DNA from: Micrococcus endophyticus
Lineage (GTDB): Bacteria; Actinomycetota; Actinomycetes; Actinomycetales; Micrococcaceae
Direction of reading: 5' to 3'
Assembly (NCBI RefSeq): GCF_014205115.1
Contig: NZ_JACHMW010000001.1
Location: 2,356,001-2,420,000, forward strand
Length of the DNA: 64,000 nucleotides
The notes below the pieces were generated by a model. The model searched no databases. It was given only the letters and a program-made list of their open reading frames with translations, and was not told the DNA's origin. Shown in pieces: positions 14,744 to 21,631 of the stretch (positions within the stretch are counted from its first letter, which is position 1; each line of letters starts with the position of its first letter). The position numbers and the translations under genes are program-made.

Positions 14744-16854
14744 GCGGGACCGAGAAGCACGGCTCCACGGCGGCGCAGGGCGAGGCCGGGGAGCTGACGG
14801 ACGCCGAGATCGCGGCGTTCCAGGAGGCCGGCGTCACGGACGAGTGGGGCGAGGGGCCACCCCGCAAGGCGAAGGCGTTCTGGCCGTCCGCGATGCGCCT
14901 GCTGGGCCTGTTCGCGCCGGAGCGGACGGGCCTGATCCTGGTCTCGCTCATGGTGCTGGTGGCCGTGGTGCTCAACGTGTGGGCGCCGCACGTGCTGGGC
15001 CAGGCCATGGACGTGATCTTCGGGGGCCTGATCTCCCGGGACATGCCGGCCGGGCTGACGCGCGAGCAGGTGATCGAGGGGCTGCGCGGCCAGGGCCAGG
15101 GCCAGGCCGCGGACATGCTCTCCGGCATGGCGTTCGTGCCCGGGCAGGGGATCGACTTCGCGGAGCTGGCGCGGCTGATCCTGATCGTGCTGGGGATGTA
15201 TGTGGTGGCGCAGCTGTTCATGTGGCTGCAGGGCCGCGTGCTGAACGACCTCGTGATGCGGATCGTGTTCCGGCTGCGCGAGGACATCGAGGCGAAGCTG
15301 AATCGCCTGCCGCTGAGCTACTTCGACACGCGCCAGCGCGGCGACCTGCTCTCCCGCACCACCAACGACGTGGACAACGTGCAGCAGGCCATGCAGCAGG
15401 CGTTCGCCACGCTCGTGTACTCGGTGCTGACGATCATCGGCATCGTGGGCATGATGTTCTGGCTGTCCTGGCAGCTGGCGCTGATCGCGCTGATCGCGCT
15501 GCCGGTCGCGGGCGTGGTGGTGGGCGTGATCGGCTCGAAGTCCCAGAAGCTGTTCACCGCCCAGTGGCGCGAGACGGGCCGGCTCAACGGGCACATCGAG
15601 GAGTCCTTCACGGGGCACGAGCTGGTGACGGTGTTCGGCCGGCAGGCGGACATGGCCGAGCGCTTCGACGAGCGCAACGAGGCCATGTACGAGGCCTCGT
15701 TCAAGGCGCAGTTCTACTCCGGGATGATCATGCCGATCATGCAGTGGGTGAACTGGCTGGGGTACGTGGGGATCGCCGTGGTGGGCGGACTGCGCGTGGC
15801 CAACGGCCAGATGACCCTCGGCGCGGTGACGGCGTTCATCCAGTACTCGCGCGAGTTCAACCAGCCGCTGGGCCAGGTGGCGGGCATGTCCAACATGCTG
15901 ATCTCCGGCGTGGCCTCGGCCGAGCGCATCTTCGAGCTGCTGGACGAGGACGAGCAGGACTCGGACGACGAGGTGGCGCGCCGCGCGTCGGACGACGACG
16001 TCGCCGAGCCCGCGGACGCTTCCGTGCGGGAAACGGGGGCCTCCGCGGACGACGACGTCGCCCACCTCCCGCAGCCCGTGGCGGGGCGCGTGGAGTTCGA
16101 GCACGTGCGCTTCTCCTACACGGAGGCGAAGCCGCTCATCACGGACCTGAACCTGGTGGCGGAGCCGGGGCAGACGATCGCGATCGTGGGCCCCACCGGC
16201 GCGGGCAAGACCACGCTGGTGAACCTCATCATGCGGTTCTACGAGGTGGACGGCGGTCGCATCCTGCTGGACGGCGTGGACACCCGCACGGTCAGCCGCG
16301 GCGAGCTGCGCGCCGCCACCGGCATGGTGCTCCAGGACGCCGTGCTCTTCGGCGGGACCATCCGGGAGAACATCCGCTACGGCCGACTCGACGCCACGGA
16401 CGAGGAGGTCGTCGCGGCGGCGAAGGCCACCTACGTGGACCGTTTCGTGCACACCCTGCCCGAGGGCTACGACACCGTGATCGAGCAGGACGCCGCCAAC
16501 GTGTCCGCGGGCGAGCGGCAGCTCATCACCATCGCCCGTGCGTTCCTGGCCCAGCCCTCGCTCCTGATCCTGGACGAGGCCACCTCCTCCGTGGACACGC
16601 GCACCGAGGTGCTGGTGCAGGAGGCCATGGCGGCGTTGCGCTCTGACCGCACGTCCTTCGTGATCGCCCACCGCCTGAGCACCATCCGGGACGCGGACGT
16701 GATCCTGGTGATGGAGCACGGGGACATCGTGGAGCAGGGCAACCACGCCGAGCTCCTCGCGGCCAGGGGCGCCTACCACCGGCTCTACATGAGCCAGTTC
16801 AAGGGCGGGGAGGACGACGGCGGCGGTGCGGCCTCGGGAGAAGACGCCCGGTGA
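14740..16854 (+). CDS. ABC exporter half-transporter, catalytically canonical partner
   Basis: A 704-residue partner of the preceding subunit. It has a long acidic N-terminal extension (about 45 residues) and a six-helix membrane domain with an extra loop (about residues 90-145). The ATPase domain has Walker A GPTGAGKTTL, signature VSAGERQLI and canonical Walker B LLILDEATSSVD. An acidic linker between the domains (about residues 405-450) contains an in-frame copy of repeat family 1 (SVRETGAS). The pair probably exports drugs or lipids; the substrate is unknown. Confidence 0.88.
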   Translation: MSGTEKHGSTAAQGEAGELTDAEIAAFQEAGVTDEWGEGPPRKAKAFWPSAMRLLGLFAPERTGLILVSLMVLVAVVLNVWAPHVLGQAMDVIFGGLISRDMPAGLTREQVIEGLRGQGQGQAADMLSGMAFVPGQGIDFAELARLILIVLGMYVVAQLFMWLQGRVLNDLVMRIVFRLREDIEAKLNRLPLSYFDTRQRGDLLSRTTNDVDNVQQAMQQAFATLVYSVLTIIGIVGMMFWLSWQLALIALIALPVAGVVVGVIGSKSQKLFTAQWRETGRLNGHIEESFTGHELVTVFGRQADMAERFDERNEAMYEASFKAQFYSGMIMPIMQWVNWLGYVGIAVVGGLRVANGQMTLGAVTAFIQYSREFNQPLGQVAGMSNMLISGVASAERIFELLDEDEQDSDDEVARRASDDDVAEPADASVRETGASADDDVAHLPQPVAGRVEFEHVRFSYTEAKPLITDLNLVAEPGQTIAIVGPTGAGKTTLVNLIMRFYEVDGGRILLDGVDTRTVSRGELRAATGMVLQDAVLFGGTIRENIRYGRLDATDEEVVAAAKATYVDRFVHTLPEGYDTVIEQDAANVSAGERQLITIARAFLAQPSLLILDEATSSVDTRTEVLVQEAMAALRSDRTSFVIAHRLSTIRDADVILVMEHGDIVEQGNHAELLAARGAYHRLYMSQFKGGEDDGGGAASGEDAR
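16018..16044 (+). repeat. Repeat family 1: single in-frame unit inside the ABC exporter gene
   Basis: TCCGTGCGGGAAACGGGGGC matches the family core with few changes and reads in frame as SVRETGA in the flexible, acidic linker between the membrane and ATPase domains. Confidence 0.8.
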
Positions 16855-16886
16855 TGACTGCAGCGAGCGTGAAGGGACTCGGGACG

Positions 16887-16900
16887 GCCTGACGAGGCCA
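16887..16900 (+). terminator. Possible short hairpin after the ABC exporter operon
   Basis: GGCCT-GACG-AGGCC, 33 bases after the exporter stop codon. The stem is only 5 bp, so termination is uncertain. Confidence 0.35.
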
Positions 16901-16910
16901 GGAGAATCCC

Positions 16911-16951
16911 TTGCTGTGGGGGGTAGCGTCTACTATGTGACGTAGCTCATA
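16911..16951 (+). promoter_or_regulatory. Promoter and CRP-like site of the first accessory-locus copy
   Basis: TTGCTG (16911-16916), 17-base spacer, TATGTG (16934-16939). It overlaps TGTGA-CGTAGC-TCATA (16936-16951), one base off the CRP/GlxR consensus TGTGA-N6-TCACA. The same arrangement precedes the second copy at 18782. Confidence 0.65.
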
Positions 16952-17001
16952 TCGGGTTGGAATCCTGAGGAGGATCGTCATGGGACCGAGGGCTTCTGGT
17001 C

Positions 17002-17299
17002 ATGAGCGGGCCTGACATCACAGGGAGACGTGGCCGGGGTCTGGCAGTCGGGCTTGCGCTCACTGTCGATCTCGCCGCGTGCGGGGATGAAGGCGGATCC
17101 GCAGGACAGGACGTCGCTGACTGCGCAGGCGCGACAGCGCCGGAGGAATGGAGTCCATCTCGGTGGACGCCGCCAGTCGCGATTCAACCGGTCCTGACGG
17201 CGGAGGCCGAGAAGGAAGCGGCCTACCGCTCCGCTCTCGAACGGCGGGCCCAGACGCTCCGCATCACGGATCCTCCTCGCGTGCAGCGGAGAGTGAAGC
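17002..17299 (+). pseudogene. 5' remnant of a lipoprotein gene cut by the IS3 element
   Basis: The first 99 codons of a lipoprotein paralogous to the intact gene at 19194. It has a basic N-terminus, a hydrophobic core and lipobox LAAC followed by GDEGG. The segment around WSPSRWTPP...AYRSALERRAQTLRITDPP aligns with WDPETWTPT...WYESQLARNAAFLGIRNPP of the intact copy. The frame is broken by the IS left end at 17300. Just upstream, an ATG at 16980 with ribosome site GAGGAGGA opens only 11 codons, a probable relic of the small secreted gene that precedes the intact copy. Confidence 0.8.
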
Positions 17300-17341
17300 G
17301 CCCTGGGTTTCGTTCCGATCCCAACGAAGGAGAATCGGAAC

Positions 17342-17656
17342 ATGCCCAAGAAGTTCAGCCCCGAGCTGCGTGAGCGCGCGGTCAGGATGGTCCTGGAACG
17401 CCAAGCCACGCAAGGAGGGCCCCGTTCGCATTCCATCCGGGCGGTAGCCCCGCAGCTCGATGTCAGCGAAGAGACCTTGCGGATGTGGTGCCAACGCCAC
17501 GGCCACGAAATAGCTCAGGCACCCGTCTCAGAGACCCCTGCGGAGGAGATCCGCAGGCTCAAACGCGAGCTGGCCGAGGCGCGGCGCGCGAACGAGATCC
17601 TCAAGGCCGCCTCGGCTTTTTTCGCAGCGGAGCTCGACCGCCCCACGACGAGATGA
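17342..17656 (+). CDS. IS3-family transposase OrfA
   Basis: A 104-residue helix-turn-helix protein (KFSPELRERAVRMVLE, SIRAVAPQLDVSEETLRMW) followed by a leucine-zipper-like helix (EEIRRLKRELAEARRANEIL). This is the standard DNA-binding and oligomerisation part of IS3 transposases. Ribosome site AAGGAGAA precedes the ATG. Near the end a TTTTTTC run (17617-17623) lies where the -1 frame of orfB takes over, a plausible programmed-frameshift site. Confidence 0.9.
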   Translation: MPKKFSPELRERAVRMVLERQATQGGPRSHSIRAVAPQLDVSEETLRMWCQRHGHEIAQAPVSETPAEEIRRLKRELAEARRANEILKAASAFFAAELDRPTTR

Positions 17657-18561
17657 TCGCGTTCATCGACGAACACCTCGATCAGTTCGGGGTCGAGGCC
17701 ATCTGCCGCACCCTTCGTGCGACGGAATGTGGGTTCATCACCTCGACGTGAGCTACCGCGCCGCGAAGACACGACCGGCCTCCGCGCGGGCCCTGCGAGA
17801 CGTCCTGCTGCTCGAGGAACTCCGCCGGATTCACATGGAGAACTACAGCGTCTACGGCGTCCGCAAGATGCACCATGCGATGGCCCGCGCCGGGTGGGAG
17901 ATCGGCCGGGACCAGGTCGCCCGTCTCATGCGTACCGCCGGCCTGCAGGGAATCCGCCGTGGCCGCAAGCCGATCACGACCCGCCCTGCAGGAGAGACAG
18001 ACGCCCGCCCTAATCTCGTGGAACGTTGCTTCACCGCCGAGCGGCCGAACCAGCTGTGGGTCGCTGACATCACCTACGTCAGGATCCTGGGCGGGTTCTG
18101 CTACGTCGCGTTCATCACCGACGTCTACTCCCGGCGCATCGTGGGATGGGCTGTCTCGGGCAGCCTTCACACCGTGGGGCTGCCGCTGCTGGCCTTGGAG
18201 CGCGCGCTGCTGAGCACTGGCGCCAGCCGTGGCCGCCAGGGCCTGGTGCACCACTCGGATCGCGGTAGTCAGCTTGGCCTGCTCGGATGCGCTCATCACC
18301 GCCGGGGTGAGCGCCTCAGTGGGCACCGTGGGCGACTCTTACGACAACGCCCTGGCCGAGAGCGTGAACGGGCTCTACAAGGCCGAGCTCATCCACGCCA
18401 AGCGGATCTGGGAGTCCGTCGAGGCGGTCGAGCTGGCCACCATGGGGTGGGTGCACTGGTGGAACACCACCCGCCTCCACGAGGCCCTGGACTACCTCAC
18501 CCCCGCGGAGGTCGAGGCGGCCTACACTCACGACCAGGACTCAGCGCCCGTTGCGTCTTGA
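17623..18561 (+). pseudogene. IS3-family transposase OrfB, frameshifted
   Basis: The DDE integrase part of the transposase. The pieces lie in different frames. MIAFIDEHLDQFGVEAICRT stops at 17751. RAAKTRPASARALRDV through HHSDRGSQ continues in a second frame from about 17750 to 18265. DALITAGVSASVGTVGDSYD onward ends at 18561 in a third position. The catalytic residues remain visible (Asp in LWVADITYV, Asp in HHSDRGSQ, Glu in YDNALAESVNGLYK), but the frame breaks near 17745 and 18270 (the second probably with a small deletion) prevent a full product. Confidence 0.88.
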
Positions 18562-18584
18562 CCTCGGAACGAAACCCAGGGCAC

Positions 18585-18656
18585 TTCAACGCCGAGATCA
18601 TGGAGGCCTGCCCCGAGGTGCCCTCTGACTCCGTCCTCTACGGGTTCGACGGATGA
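18585..18656 (+). pseudogene. 3' remnant of the lipoprotein gene cut by the IS3 element
   Basis: Twenty-three codons and a stop, FNAEIMEACPEVPSDSVLYG then FDG, aligning with the last residues of the intact paralog (SAEVSEACPVQPPDSMLFGYSE). Together with the 5' remnant this accounts for only about half of a 242-residue protein. Confidence 0.8.
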
Positions 18657-18781
18657 ACCGCCCCGTCCGCTGGGCCACCTCACCCCGCGCCCTTTGTTAC
18701 GAGCGCGCGGCGGAACGGCCGTGCCGGGGCGCATTCCGGTGCAAGGTCAAACGTGGGTGTGTGAAGCATCTGAGAAAACTC

Positions 18782-18825
18782 TTGACGCTGAGCGGGCCAC
18801 GCCATAGCGTGTGACGCACCTCACA
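18782..18825 (+). promoter_or_regulatory. Promoter and CRP/GlxR-type operator of the intact accessory locus
   Basis: TTGACG (18782-18787), 17-base spacer, TAGCGT (18805-18810), a near-ideal housekeeping promoter. A perfect TGTGA-CGCACC-TCACA palindrome (18810-18825) overlaps the expected transcription start, a position that usually means repression. Ribosome site GGAGGAGG (18840-18847) follows. Confidence 0.75.
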
Positions 18826-18853
18826 AGGGGCTTTAGATCGGAGGAGGAACATC

Positions 18854-19087
18854 ATGGGTGTGAAGCAGTGGGCCAGCAGGGTAGGCGCTGGCGTGGCTGT
18901 CGCTGGATTGCTGGCGGTCTCTGGAGCGGCGCCAGCGCAAGCGTTGTCAGAGACTGGCAGGAAGGACTGCAGTGCCGGAGGCGGGTATGTCGGCCTGCAG
19001 GTGGAGCAGCAGCGGTATACGGACACGATGTATTACAACGTCGGCGGAAAGACCACCAAGAAGCCTGGGCTATACAAATATGGATAG
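18854..19087 (+). CDS. Small secreted protein, apparently cut short by an in-frame amber codon
   Basis: A 77-residue product. The signal peptide has hydrophobic core VAVAGLLAVSGAAP and a cleavage-like AQA near residue 30, followed by a Gly/Tyr-rich mature part with one Cys (KDCSAGGGYVGLQ). TAG at 19085-19087 ends the frame, but the same frame continues with sensible sequence to 19178. This suggests a recent nonsense mutation in a protein of about 108 residues. I considered lactococcin-972-type bacteriocins, but the conserved pattern is not there. First gene of the lipoprotein/ABC locus; a secreted effector or bacteriocin role is only a guess. Confidence 0.65.
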   Translation: MGVKQWASRVGAGVAVAGLLAVSGAAPAQALSETGRKDCSAGGGYVGLQVEQQRYTDTMYYNVGGKTTKKPGLYKYG

Positions 19088-19180
19088 GATTCCGGACTCC
19101 GCATGACGCAGACCTGGACGGGGTCATCGACCTCGCTTCTGCTGTCGGGCACCTACGGCTACTGCTATTACCCCTACTGA
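19088..19180 (+). pseudogene. In-frame continuation of the small secreted protein after the amber codon
   Basis: Thirty codons in the same frame as the upstream 77-residue gene, containing TQTWTGSSTSLLLSGTYGYC and ending CYYPY before TGA. The Cys here could pair with Cys39 of the first part. Gly/Thr/Tyr-rich composition matches the upstream mature segment, which supports a single original gene. Confidence 0.6.
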
Positions 19181-19193
19181 GGTTGAGCCCAAG

Positions 19194-19922
19194 ATGAAGA
19201 CGAAGTTCGCAGCGGTCACCGCCGCGGCGGTGACCGCTGTTCTGACTCTGTCTGGATGTGCGACCACTGCTCCGTCCACGAGCGCCGCGGCGACCGGTTC
19301 CCCTACAGAGAAGGTGTGGGATCCCGAGACCTGGACGCCCACCGAGAAGATCGAGCGGCGGATGACCGAGGCTGACGAGCGGGAGCGCTGGTATGAGTCA
19401 CAGCTCGCACGAAACGCCGCCTTCTTGGGCATCAGGAACCCCCCGGCCGTCACCCGTCGCGGGTGGGCCACCTCCAGGCAAGAGCAGGCGAGATGGTCCG
19501 CGCAGTGCATGACCGAGCGAGGGGTTCCCGCCACGTACAACGAGGTTATGGTGGGGGTGACGTATGACACTCCGCCGCCCTCGCAGGAGGCGGCCGTGAA
19601 ACTGGTCTCATGGACCTGCGATGCCCTGTTCCCCATCGATCCGAGCCTGGACCAGGAGTTCTCTGACGCTCAGTTGCGCCTGCTCTACGACTATTGGGAC
19701 CAGTACGCCATCCCGTGTCTTGAGGACCATGGCATCACCGTGGACACATCCCAGCGGCCCTCGAAGGAAACATGGCTGGCGGCCTTCAACACGCCGGAGC
19801 GGATCAGCTGGTGGCCCGTGCAAGACTCCATCATGGGCCTCACGGACGCGCGCTCCGCCGAGGTCTCGGAAGCCTGTCCGGTTCAGCCCCCGGACTCGAT
19901 GCTCTTCGGATACTCCGAATGA
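19194..19922 (+). CDS. Lipoprotein of the accessory export locus
   Basis: A 242-residue lipoprotein: signal peptide MKTKFAAVTAAAVTAVLTL, lipobox LSGC, Thr/Ser/Ala linker, then a mostly helical domain with three further Cys (SAQCMTERG, SWTCDALF, IPCLEDHG) before a fourth near the end (SEACP). No family recognised. It lies 13 bases after the secreted-protein gene and overlaps the adaptor gene by four bases, so it belongs to the export operon. A disrupted paralog lies upstream around the IS3 element. Surface-anchored immunity or substrate binding is possible but unproven. Confidence 0.75.
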   Translation: MKTKFAAVTAAAVTAVLTLSGCATTAPSTSAAATGSPTEKVWDPETWTPTEKIERRMTEADERERWYESQLARNAAFLGIRNPPAVTRRGWATSRQEQARWSAQCMTERGVPATYNEVMVGVTYDTPPPSQEAAVKLVSWTCDALFPIDPSLDQEFSDAQLRLLYDYWDQYAIPCLEDHGITVDTSQRPSKETWLAAFNTPERISWWPVQDSIMGLTDARSAEVSEACPVQPPDSMLFGYSE

Positions 19923-20974
19923 GCAAGGTCACCCGCTGGGCCGCTCTCGTCCTCACGCTCGTGCTCGTCGCCGCCCTCGCCTTCTGGGCCGGCCGGGCCA
20001 CGCTCACCCCTCCGGCCCAGGCCGATCAGCGTCCGTCCGAGGACGCCGTCGTCACCGTCGCCGAGCAGGAGCTCGGCCGCGTCATCACCCTCGGCGTGTC
20101 CGTGGCCCGCGAGCAGGCGCCGGCCGCCGTGAACGCGCTGTCCGGCGTCGTCACCCGGGCCGGGGAGTCCGGTGAGGTGGCCGCCGGGGACGTGCTGTAC
20201 GCCGTCGCGCAGCAGCCCGTGATCGCCGTGCAGGGCGAGCTGCCCCAGTGGCGGGCGCTCGACGAGGGCGCCACCGGCAGCGATGTCGCCGCGTTCCAGC
20301 GCATGCTCGCCGCCACGGGGGCGAAGGTGGAGGTCACCGGCACCTGGGACGAGGCCACCGCTGTCGCCTGGAACGGCTGGCTCACCGAGCGCGACTACCC
20401 GGCCGCGGGCACCGTGGAGCTGGGCCAGCTCGTGGTGCTGGAATCACTCCCCGCCGCACTCAGCGTGGACGCGAAGGCAACGGCCGTCGGCGGCGCGCTC
20501 GCGGGAGGCGAGACCATCGTCGCCCGCCCCGGCGACGAGCCCACGTTCGCCATCGAGGTCAACCAGGACCAGGCCGCCATGATCCCGGCCGGCACCGCGG
20601 TGACCGTGCCCCACGGCGAGCACGAGTGGGAGGCCGTGGCCGGCGAGTCCACCGCGGACGACCAAGGGCTGATCCGCATCCCCCTGACCGCCCCCGACGG
20701 CGGCGCGGTGTGCGGCGCGGACTGCGACTCCCTGCCAGCCGAGGCCTCCACCTCCCTGCTCTCGAAGGTCAACGTGGTCCCGCCCGTCACCGGGCCCGTG
20801 GTCCCCGTGTCCGCGCTGCGCACCCAGCCCGGCGGCGCCGTCGTGGTCACCGTGGTGCAGGACGGCGTCGAGGAAGAGCGCACCGTCACCGTCCGCGGCT
20901 CCGCGGACGGCCTGGCCGTGGTGGACGGCGTGGACGCCGGGGAGACCGTGCGCGTGCTGAACGGCGCGCCGTGA
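19919..20974 (+). CDS. Peptidoglycan-binding/HlyD-like membrane adaptor of an ABC exporter
   Basis: A 351-residue protein with an N-terminal signal-anchor (residues 5-25), then a beta-rich adaptor region. It contains an embedded peptidoglycan-binding-like three-helix domain (about residues 105-160, GSDVAAFQRMLAATG, WDEATAVAWNGWL) and a C-terminal barrel. This architecture is typical of the actinobacterial adaptor that accompanies MacB-like ABC exporters. Start ATG overlaps the lipoprotein stop, and the stop overlaps the GTG of the ATPase gene. Confidence 0.85.
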   Translation: MSKVTRWAALVLTLVLVAALAFWAGRATLTPPAQADQRPSEDAVVTVAEQELGRVITLGVSVAREQAPAAVNALSGVVTRAGESGEVAAGDVLYAVAQQPVIAVQGELPQWRALDEGATGSDVAAFQRMLAATGAKVEVTGTWDEATAVAWNGWLTERDYPAAGTVELGQLVVLESLPAALSVDAKATAVGGALAGGETIVARPGDEPTFAIEVNQDQAAMIPAGTAVTVPHGEHEWEAVAGESTADDQGLIRIPLTAPDGGAVCGADCDSLPAEASTSLLSKVNVVPPVTGPVVPVSALRTQPGGAVVVTVVQDGVEEERTVTVRGSADGLAVVDGVDAGETVRVLNGAP

Positions 20975-21615
20975 ACGCGGAGCTGTCCGTGGCGGACCTG
21001 CGCTTCGCGTACACGCGCGGCGCGGAGGAGCTGTTCGACGGCCTGACCCACCGCTTCACCCCTGGCGCCGTCACCGCGCTCACCGGCCCGTCCGGGCGCG
21101 GCAAGTCCACGCTGCTGTACGTGCTGGGGCTTATGCTCACGCCATCGGCGGGCGTGGTGCGCCTGGGCGACGTCGAGGCCTCCGCCCTGCCGGACCGGCG
21201 CCGGGCGCGGTTGCGGGCCACGTCCGTGGGGTTCGTGTTCCAGGACGCCGAGCTGGACCCGTCCCGGCCCATCCTGGACTCGGTGGTGGAGCCCGGTCTG
21301 TACGCAGGGCTGGAGCGTCGGGTGCTGGAGGAGCGGGCCCGGGCGCTGCTGGAGCGCTTCGGCCTGGGACACCGGGCCGAGCACCGGCCGGGCCAGGTCT
21401 CGGGCGGCCAGGCCCAGCGCGTGGCGGTGTGCCGGGCGCTCGTGAACACTCCCGCGGTGGTGCTGGCCGACGAGCCCACGGGCAACCTGGATCCGGACAA
21501 CGCCTCCCTCGTGCTCGACGCACTGGCCGAGACGGCCGCCGAGGGGCGCACCGTGGTGGTGGCCACGCACGACCCGGCCGTCGTCGCGCGGGCGGACGAG
21601 GTGGTGCGGCTATGA
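20971..21615 (+). CDS. MacB/LolD-type ABC transporter ATPase
   Basis: A 214-residue ATPase with Walker A GPSGRGKSTL, signature VSGGQAQRVAV and Walker B AVVLADEPTGNLD, the DEPTGNLD form being characteristic of LolD/MacB/FtsE proteins. The H-loop is VATHDP. GTG start overlaps the adaptor stop. It works with the FtsX-like permease that follows. Confidence 0.9.
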   Translation: MNAELSVADLRFAYTRGAEELFDGLTHRFTPGAVTALTGPSGRGKSTLLYVLGLMLTPSAGVVRLGDVEASALPDRRRARLRATSVGFVFQDAELDPSRPILDSVVEPGLYAGLERRVLEERARALLERFGLGHRAEHRPGQVSGGQAQRVAVCRALVNTPAVVLADEPTGNLDPDNASLVLDALAETAAEGRTVVVATHDPAVVARADEVVRL

Positions 21616-21631
21616 CCCTCGAGGCCCGCCC

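Larger units (their letters stand above)
17300..18582 (+). mobile_element. IS3-family insertion sequence (about 1.28 kb), decayed
   Basis: Perfect 19-bp terminal inverted repeats GCCCTGGGTTTCGTTCCGA at 17300-17318 and 18564-18582 flank an orfA/orfB pair of the IS3 type. No target duplication is visible at the ends, consistent with the loss of flanking target DNA: about 130 codons of the interrupted lipoprotein gene are missing. orfB has two frame breaks, so the element is probably immobile unless helped in trans. Confidence 0.93.

Noticed and set aside
17300-18582. A functional, recently active IS
   Set aside because: The transposase orfB has two frame breaks and no target duplication remains.
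19085-19087. Recoding of TAG (pyrrolysine-type readthrough)
   Set aside because: No supporting genes or structures are visible and nonsense mutation is simpler.
18854-19180. Lactococcin-972-family bacteriocin
   Set aside because: Size, signal peptide and Tyr-rich ending are suggestive, but the Gly-Gly-x-Trp and conserved Trp/His positions of that family are not present and the ABC permease is not the family-specific one.
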